Part shown: piece after piece, positions 59,156 to 64,000 of the stretch
Layout: each line of letters starts with the position of its first letter
How positions within the stretch are numbered: position 1 is the first letter of the stretch
From: Methylobacterium sp. UNC378MF
GTDB lineage: Bacteria > Pseudomonadota > Alphaproteobacteria > Rhizobiales > Beijerinckiaceae
Assembly: GCF_900103195.1 (NCBI RefSeq)
Contig: NZ_FMWU01000020.1
Location: 62,001 to 126,000, forward strand
Direction: 5' to 3'
Length of the DNA: 64,000 nucleotides
Notes under the pieces: model-generated
What the model saw: only the letters and a program-made list of their open reading frames with translations
What the model was told of the DNA's origin: nothing
Database searches by the model: none
Made by a program: the position numbers and the translations under genes

Positions 59156-60607
59156 TACTACAGTTGCGTATCAAGGCGTGATGTGGTCCGCTGGCCGTCT
59201 GCGAGAGCGGAGGCTTGGCGATGTCGGTGGCGTCTTGGTCTGGTTCGCTGTTGGCCTGGGAGCGGGAGCTCGCATCGTTGAAGGATCGCGTTGGGCTGTG
59301 CGTGCGGCGGCGCGAGTTGCGAACGTCGATCGGGCACTATCTCGACGGGCTCCTATCCGGCGTCGAACGCAAGACAGGCTGGCTACTGGCCGAGCGCGCG
59401 GGTGACGCGCGGCCGCATCGGTTACAGGCCGTCCTGGGACGGGGGCGATGGGACGCGGACGCGGCGCGCGATCTCGTGCGGACCTATGCAGCCGAGGCTC
59501 TGGCCGACCCTGACGCGGTGCTGGTGGTCGACGAGACCGGCTTTCTGAAGAAGGGCGCGCACTCCGTCGGCGTGGCGCGGCAGTACTCCGGAACGGCCGG
59601 GCGCATCGACAACTGTCAGGTCGGTGTGTTCGTGGCCTATGCCAGCCGCTACGGCCAGGCGCTGATCGACAGGCGGCTGTTCCTGCCCGAGGCCTGGGCC
59701 GCCGATCAGGCTCGACGCGCCAAGGCCGGCGTCCCCGATACGGTCGAGTTTGCCACCAAGCCGACGATCGCGCGCACGTTGATCGCCGCAGCGCTTGATG
59801 CCGGGCTGCCCTGCGCCTTCGTGCTGGCCGACGCGCTGTATGGGTCGGATAAGCGGCTGCGGATGATGCTGGAGACGCGCGCGCAGCCCTACGTGCTCGC
59901 GGTGCGTAGCAACGAGCGCCTGATGACGATAGCGGATGGCTTCTCGACCCGCGACGCGTCCGACATCGCCGACGCACTGCCCGCCTCTGCTTGGCATCGG
60001 TATGCAGCCGGAGAGGGGTCGAAGGGGCCGCGGCTCTACGACTGGGCGCGGGTGCGTCTCCTGCGCCTACAGACGCCGCCCTGGGACCACTGGCTGTTGA
60101 TCCGACGCAGCCTGCGTGAGCCGTCTGAACGCGCCTACTACGTCGTGTTCGCACCTATGGAGACCACGCTGGCCGAACTGGCCGGTGTGGCTGGTCTACG
60201 CTGGACGATCGAGACCTGCTTTGGCACCGCCAAGGGTGAACTCGGCCTCGATCATTGCGAGGCCCGCTCCTGGGACGGGTGGCACCGTCACATGACGCTG
60301 TGCATGGCCGCGCTCGCCTTCCTCGCGCGGCTGCGCGCCGAGTTGGTGCGCCTTGCAACTGGTAAACCGAACGAAACGAGTCCGGACGCCGTCGTCGAGG
60401 CCGCCTGAAGCGACGTGCGCCCCGACAATTGTCCGAGCACATGTTGCCGCTCTCCGTCCCAGAGATCAGGCACCTGCTCGCCCGTCTCGTTCTTGCCATC
60501 GCACCGGTGCGCGCCTTGCTATTGGCTTGGTCTGTCTGGCGACGACGGCATCAGACAGCCGCCAGGGCTGCTCACGTTCGATCCCGGCGAAAAATGCAAC
60601 TGTAGTA
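59156..60607 (+). mobile_element. IS701-family insertion sequence, about 1.45 kb
   Basis: Terminal inverted repeats TACTACAGTTGC at both ends. TTAG precedes it and TTAg/TTAA-type sequence follows, fitting the YTAR target of IS701. One transposase gene lies inside. It is inserted in the second modA-like gene. Confidence 0.88.
59221..60408 (+). CDS. IS701-family transposase
   Basis: 395 residues from ATG 59221 (GGAGG upstream). DDE transposase of the IS701/IS4 superfamily: DPDAVLVVDETGFLKKG (first Asp), PCAFVLADALYGSDKRLRM (second Asp), and Y-x2-R-type LRWTIETCFGTAKGELGLDH (Glu). Looks intact. Confidence 0.9.
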   Translation: MSVASWSGSLLAWERELASLKDRVGLCVRRRELRTSIGHYLDGLLSGVERKTGWLLAERAGDARPHRLQAVLGRGRWDADAARDLVRTYAAEALADPDAVLVVDETGFLKKGAHSVGVARQYSGTAGRIDNCQVGVFVAYASRYGQALIDRRLFLPEAWAADQARRAKAGVPDTVEFATKPTIARTLIAAALDAGLPCAFVLADALYGSDKRLRMMLETRAQPYVLAVRSNERLMTIADGFSTRDASDIADALPASAWHRYAAGEGSKGPRLYDWARVRLLRLQTPPWDHWLLIRRSLREPSERAYYVVFAPMETTLAELAGVAGLRWTIETCFGTAKGELGLDHCEARSWDGWHRHMTLCMAALAFLARLRAELVRLATGKPNETSPDAVVEAA

Positions 60608-60610
60608 TTA

Positions 60611-61471
60611 GAGCGCCTAACAGAACGGGCACGGGTAGGTGGGTCAGGCGTTGTCCGACATGGCTCGCCCACTTCTACCTGACGATCTCTGGGACGTGAT
60701 CGCCCCGCTCCTGCCGCCGCCCCGGCCACGCCCGAAGGGCGGGCGCCGTCCGATCGAGAACCGAGCGGCGCTGACCGGGATCCTGTTCGTGCTGCGCTCC
60801 GGCCTGCCCTGGGAGATGCTGCCGGCCGAGATGGGCTGCGGCTGCGGGATGAGCTGCTGGCGCCGGCTTCGCGACTGGCAGGAGGCGGGGGTGTGGGGGC
60901 GCCTGCATCAGGTCCTGCTGGAGCGCCTGCACGCGGCGGGTGAGATCGACTGGAGTCGGGCGAGCCTGGACAGCGCGTCTGTTCCGGCGAAAAAAGGGGC
61001 TCTGCCACCGGCCCGAACCCGACGGACCGGGGCAAGCCGGGCACGAAGCGCCACCTCATCACCGACGCGCGTGGCACGCCGCTCAGCTTCTGCCTGAGCG
61101 GGGCCAATCGGCACGACAGCCCGATGCTGGCCCCGACGCTCGACGCCATCCCGCCTCTGAGCAGCGGACGGCGCGGGCGACCGCGCCGGCGGCCCAGCAA
61201 GCTGCACGCCGACAAGGCCTACGATGCCAGGGTGAGGCGGCAGGAATGCCGGGCCCGCGGGATCGTGCCGCGCATCGCCCGCAAAGGCATCGAGAGCAGC
61301 GAGAAACTCGGGCGTCACCGCTGGGTCGTCGAGCGCACCCACGCGTGGTTCAATCGCTTCCGCCGGTTGCCGGTGCGCTACGAGCGACGCGCCGACATCT
61401 ACGAAGCCTTCACAAGCCTCGCTGCCAGCCTCATCACCCTCAACCAGATCAGACGGTTCTGTTAGGCGCTC
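60611..61471 (+). mobile_element. IS5-family insertion sequence, 861 bp
   Basis: Ends are perfect inverted repeats GAGCGCCTAACAGAAC, flanked by TTA on both sides (60608-60610 and 61472-61474), the TNA duplication of the IS427/IS1031 type. It inserted right at the end of the IS701 element, so the two are tandem within one gene. Confidence 0.9.
60660..61465 (+). CDS. IS5-family transposase made by -1 frameshifting
   Basis: The first frame (60660 to about 60995) is the DUF4096-type N-terminus (LLPDDLWDVIAPLLPPPRPR ... SGLPWEMLPAEMGCG ... LDSASVPAKK). At the AAAAAAG run (60990-60996) a -1 shift leads to GSATGPNPTDRGKPGTKRHL and the DDE_Tnp_1 remainder (GRPRRRPSKLHADKAYD; IVPRIARKG; LGRHRWVVERTHAWFNRFRR). 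A-rich slippery frameshifting is usual for this IS group. Confidence 0.88.
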
Positions 61472-61474
61472 TTA

Positions 61475-61560
61475 AGTGCGGCTACGAGGCTGCCGGCAGC
61501 GTAGACCCGCACCGGCGCTGCCCATGCATCGGTCGCAAAGGTCAGCGTGAAAGATCCCAT
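61475..61560 (-). pseudogene. Second ModA-like binding protein, N-terminal part
   Basis: ATG 61560 opens MGSFTLTFATDAWAAPVRVY then AAGSLVAAL, a short secretion-like start plus the AAGSL oxyanion motif of ModA proteins, until the IS5 end. See the C-terminal part at 58464. A strong ModE box lies upstream. Confidence 0.8.
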
Positions 61561-61638
61561 GAGTGCCGCTAGGCGAAGCGCACTTGCCGGCGCGCGGAGG
61601 TAGGAGTTGACCAAGGAAATCTCCAGACACGCGCCTCA

Positions 61639-61664
61639 GGGCTATATCTGACTGGATATAGCCC
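61639..61664 (-). promoter_or_regulatory. ModE box, perfect inverted repeat
   Basis: GGGCTATATC-TGACTG-GATATAGCCC has perfect 10-bp arms and a 6-base spacer, the best ModE site in the window. It lies 79 bases before the start of the interrupted modA-like gene and after the TrmO-like gene. Confidence 0.85.
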
Positions 61665-61718
61665 ATCGCCAATCGGCGGCACCCCTGGCGCGGACACTTT
61701 ATGCATCCAATCGAGGTG

Positions 61719-62213
61719 TCAGATGTCGGTCTCGTAGTCGCCAGGCTGCGGTGGGGCGATGGGCGTGAAGAGGGACCGGTCTGGCTTGAGGTCGAGGAGC
61801 GGCGTCCCATCCAGGCAGTCGAGGCCTCGAACCATCAGCTTGTGCCCCTCAATGGCGATCAGCGTGGCGATCGATGTGCCGATTGGGTTCGGTCGCACAG
61901 GCGAGCGTAGAGCAAAGGTGCCCAGCGTGATCCCATTGTTGGCTGGGCTCTGGCGGACGAGATCCCGCCGGGAGGCATCGAGCCAGTAAAGCACTTCGAT
62001 CCTGTCGTAGGCGTCGAGCCCATCCAAGGCAGCAACCCAAGGTTCGAAGACCTCGATGCGGCATAGTGGGCCGTCTGGACGTCCTTGTCGCGGGCAGACG
62101 AGGCGATCGCTCCATGGCGTATTGATGCGGCCGATGTAGATTAGCCCAGCGTCACGTTTTGTGGGCTCTACGACAGCGACTTCGCCTGCTCGGATCTCGT
62201 TGAGACGTACCAT
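61719..62213 (-). CDS. TrmO/TsaA-family SAM-dependent methyltransferase
   Basis: 164 residues. The beta-barrel TsaA (YaeB/VirR) family pattern is clear: GLIYIGRINTPW, CRIEVFEPWVAALDGLDAYD, VLYWLD, FALRSPVRPNPIGTSIATLI, and GLDCLDGTPLLDLKPD. E. coli TrmO N6-methylates t6A37 in tRNA-Thr; family members near metal-transport genes may act on other substrates. It lies upstream of the ModE-box/modA-like gene on the same strand. Confidence 0.85.
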   Translation of the reverse strand: MVRLNEIRAGEVAVVEPTKRDAGLIYIGRINTPWSDRLVCPRQGRPDGPLCRIEVFEPWVAALDGLDAYDRIEVLYWLDASRRDLVRQSPANNGITLGTFALRSPVRPNPIGTSIATLIAIEGHKLMVRGLDCLDGTPLLDLKPDRSLFTPIAPPQPGDYETDI

Positions 62214-62533
62214 GCGGTGCCCTTTTCAATCGGTGTGAGGCCTGTACTGGTACTTCGTCCGCTTTCGGGCTACGGCGAGGGCTAGTTGTGCGACCGCAAT
62301 GGGCGCAAAGCCGAACGGCCGGTTCTGCGAACACTCGAGCTTCGGCATGACGCACTCTGGAGAAGAGCCGAGCGGAGTGCAGGCGGCCGGGTTGGGTCGA
62401 ATGCGGAACTTCCACTTCGAGGCGAGTGGCTGACTTCCGCTTCTCACCCCGAGCGGCCATTCCGTTCCACCTTCTACCCAATCCAGGCTTGCGCGAGGTC
62501 TGCTTCTTAGGGGGCGGCAACCAAACTGATCAA
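62214..62533. repeat. Intergenic region with degenerate dispersed repeat
   Basis: No gene. GGCCGGGTTGGGTCGAATGC matches, with changes, sequence at 12.98 kb. AGCGGCCATTCCGTTCCACC is of the same CATTCCG family. Confidence 0.45.
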
Positions 62534-63295
62534 TTAGCCGGGTTCCAGACCCTTGGCGCGGATGATCGCTGCCGCGGCAGGAGCCTTGAGAAATTCAAGG
62601 AACGCCCCAGCCCGAGCCTTGTCCGCGGTGGCCGAGGTACCTCCAGTCAGCACCACGAAAGACTGAACCTCCGCAGGGAACGGACCGACCACGTCTACCC
62701 CTGAAACTGACATCAACTCAGGCATCAGTTGTACAGCAAGGTCCGCCTCGCCGCGAGCGACGACATCTCCGGTCAAACCGTTCGGGATCGCTTTGCCCCT
62801 GGCCTTCACCTCGTCGGCAATCCCGAGCTTCTGAAGAGCGGCGGCGAAAACCGCGCCGCTCGCGCCAGACGTGCTATAGGCTACTGATCCTGCGCTGATG
62901 AGTGCCCGCTTTAGTGCTTCCGCGAAGGCGATGTCAGGCCGCGCGGCACCTTTTTTGACGGCGAGGCCGACGCCCGTGCGAGCGAGAGTAGTCGCGGTGC
63001 CGTCCAAAACCTTGCCCTGCTGAATAAGGGCCGCAATAAGGGGCGGCGTCAGGACCACAACGTCGAACGCTTTGCCAGCCTCGATCTGCGCCTTGAGGAT
63101 AGCGGAAGTGTCATAGGTGACGTTGAGGCGGTCACCGCTCGCCTGCTCGAACTGCGGCACGAGTTCAACCAGGGCGGTCTTCAGCCCCTGTGAGCAGAGC
63201 ACGGTGACCTCGGCTGCGTGGGCGTTGACCGCGATACCGTGGACGGAAATTGCGAGCAGACAGAGCGTGCGTAGCTTTCCTGCAAATTCGATCAT
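62534..63295 (-). CDS. Third ModA-like substrate-binding protein
   Basis: 253 residues. A signal peptide (LCLLAISVHGIAVNAHAAEV) precedes the ABC solute-binding fold (VLCSQGLKTALVELVPQFEQ; TYDTSAILKAQIEAGKAFDV; STSGASGAVFAAALQKLGIA). CSQGLK replaces the AAASL anion loop of true ModA, so its ligand may differ (another oxyanion or organic anion). No permease genes adjoin. Confidence 0.8.
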   Translation of the reverse strand: MIEFAGKLRTLCLLAISVHGIAVNAHAAEVTVLCSQGLKTALVELVPQFEQASGDRLNVTYDTSAILKAQIEAGKAFDVVVLTPPLIAALIQQGKVLDGTATTLARTGVGLAVKKGAARPDIAFAEALKRALISAGSVAYSTSGASGAVFAAALQKLGIADEVKARGKAIPNGLTGDVVARGEADLAVQLMPELMSVSGVDVVGPFPAEVQSFVVLTGGTSATADKARAGAFLEFLKAPAAAAIIRAKGLEPG

Positions 63296-63737
63296 CGTGC
63301 CCCCTCAGCTCTGGCTCCATTAACTCCGCATTCGCTCCCTGCATCAAAGGCGGCCTGGAACATCCTCCAGACTAGGTAGCCAATTTGCTCAGCTTGCGCG
63401 CCACCGAATGACGAATGCCGCTGACCACTGAAAGTCCGGTTCCAACCGTACAGCAGGAGTCTGCTTCCCACCCATAGCGACCAGCCCGCTTCCGGCCGAT
63501 TGTGTTGAAAAACTCGGTACCAGGCTGAAACAGCACTGCGAGTCACGTTGGCTGGAGAAGGTCCTGCTAGCACATCGCTCAGAATTCGACGCGAAGGTAG
63601 GCTTGCATTGGACAAGGGGGGCGAAAATTCTCAGTAGCGCCTCCTTCGATGAAGCCTGAAGCAGTGCCTCCGAGTTTTTTAACAAGATCGGCCCTAAGCA
63701 GACTGGCCTGCCCCCATCCGGTGGCCCATGTTCGAAG
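63296..63737. repeat. Intergenic region, degenerate repeat sequence
   Basis: No gene supported. It contains CGAATGCCGCTGACC, CTGCTTCCCACCCATAGCGA and CAGCCCGCTTCCGGCCG, in the style of the dispersed degenerate repeat. Confidence 0.4.
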
Positions 63738-64000
63738 TTAGTGCATCGTCGGTCGCGTGACGATGGTAGGGCGAGCGGACGGTACTGAGCCGCTCGGTTC
63801 GGTTGGCCAGATGACGGCCTCTGGCGCAGGCGGGCAGTAGCCGAGGGATGAGTGCGGCCGGATGCTGTTGTAGTGCCTCCGCCATTGCTCGATCACGACG
63901 CTGGCTTCCTTGAGGGTGTAGAACACCTCGCCGTTGAGGAGTTCATCGCGCAGCTTCGCGTTAAAGCTCTCGCAGTACCCGTTCTCCCACGGACTGCCTG
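63738..64000 (-). CDS. IS3-family transposase C-terminal part (cut by window end)
   Basis: The frame, open from the right edge, reads SPWENGYCESFNAKLRDELL then NGEVFYTLKEASVVIEQWRR and HYNSIRPHSSLGYCPPAPEA, the typical end of IS407/IS3 OrfB with the catalytic Glu in GYCESFN. Only the last 87 residues lie in the window. Confidence 0.88.
   Translation of the reverse strand, partial: GSPWENGYCESFNAKLRDELLNGEVFYTLKEASVVIEQWRRHYNSIRPHSSLGYCPPAPEAVIWPTEPSGSVPSARPTIVTRPTMH

Noticed and set aside
1..64000. CRISPR arrays, rRNA genes
   Set aside because: No regularly spaced direct repeats and no rRNA-like conserved blocks were seen.

Overview
The window is GC-rich alphaproteobacterial DNA, most likely Methylobacterium or a close relative. 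Supporting signs are a rhizobiales-type tRNA-Gly(CCC) fragment, PQQ/sugar-dehydrogenase-like and NAD-formate dehydrogenase genes, a split ModE/Mop molybdenum system, and many degenerate intergenic repeats and IS relics. Genus is inferred from gene content, not proven.

1-7 kb is mostly gene wreckage: the tail of pta followed by a frameshifted ackA, a headless P-loop ATPase with a frameshift, an EAL-domain scrap and a receiver-domain scrap. After these come two intact genes, a secreted helix-hairpin-helix protein and a large membrane PAS-GGDEF-EAL protein. 7-12 kb is a catabolic unit: an IclR regulator diverging from an MFS carrier and a D-lactate-dehydrogenase-like FAD oxidoreductase. That oxidoreductase has lost its iron-sulfur half and now reads in frame into a LysR regulator. 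12-14 kb has a receiver protein without its phospho-acceptor Asp and an integrase broken by TAG.

14-19.5 kb is a coherent, poorly understood locus: a GntR/FCD regulator, a divergent MFS carrier, then fatty-acid hydroxylase, two small membrane proteins, a DUF6166 protein and a PanB-like protein lacking two metal ligands. A shared GATATATC-type operator lies before both transcription units.

19.6-37.1 kb is an integrated phage-like element. It begins at the 3' part of a tRNA-Gly(CCC) gene beside a tyrosine integrase. It holds a leftward early operon (HTH protein, C5 DNA methyltransferase, zinc-ribbon and small proteins), a rightward arm from the same AT-rich control region, decayed lambda-type head genes (gpW, portal, S49 protease) and a large replication protein with family-A polymerase palm motifs. 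Terminase, major capsid and tail genes were not found. 37.3-40.1 kb is an IS graveyard (IS5 fragment, two IS3 copies, IS91/integrase fragments).

41-49 kb contains an SDR/AraC pair, a molybdopterin oxidoreductase, a sorbosone-dehydrogenase-like protein with cytochrome c, a beta-propeller lactonase-like protein and a DUF2325 protein. 49-63 kb is a molybdenum-responsive region: ModE, MoeA, ModA, Mop, a second ModA-like protein split by two insertion sequences, a TrmO-like protein, a third ModA-like protein, a molybdenum-independent formate dehydrogenase, an aldehyde dehydrogenase and a frameshifted cyanase. Several ModE-type inverted repeats (GCTATATC-N6-GATATAGC) tie these together. The window ends in an IS3-family transposase.
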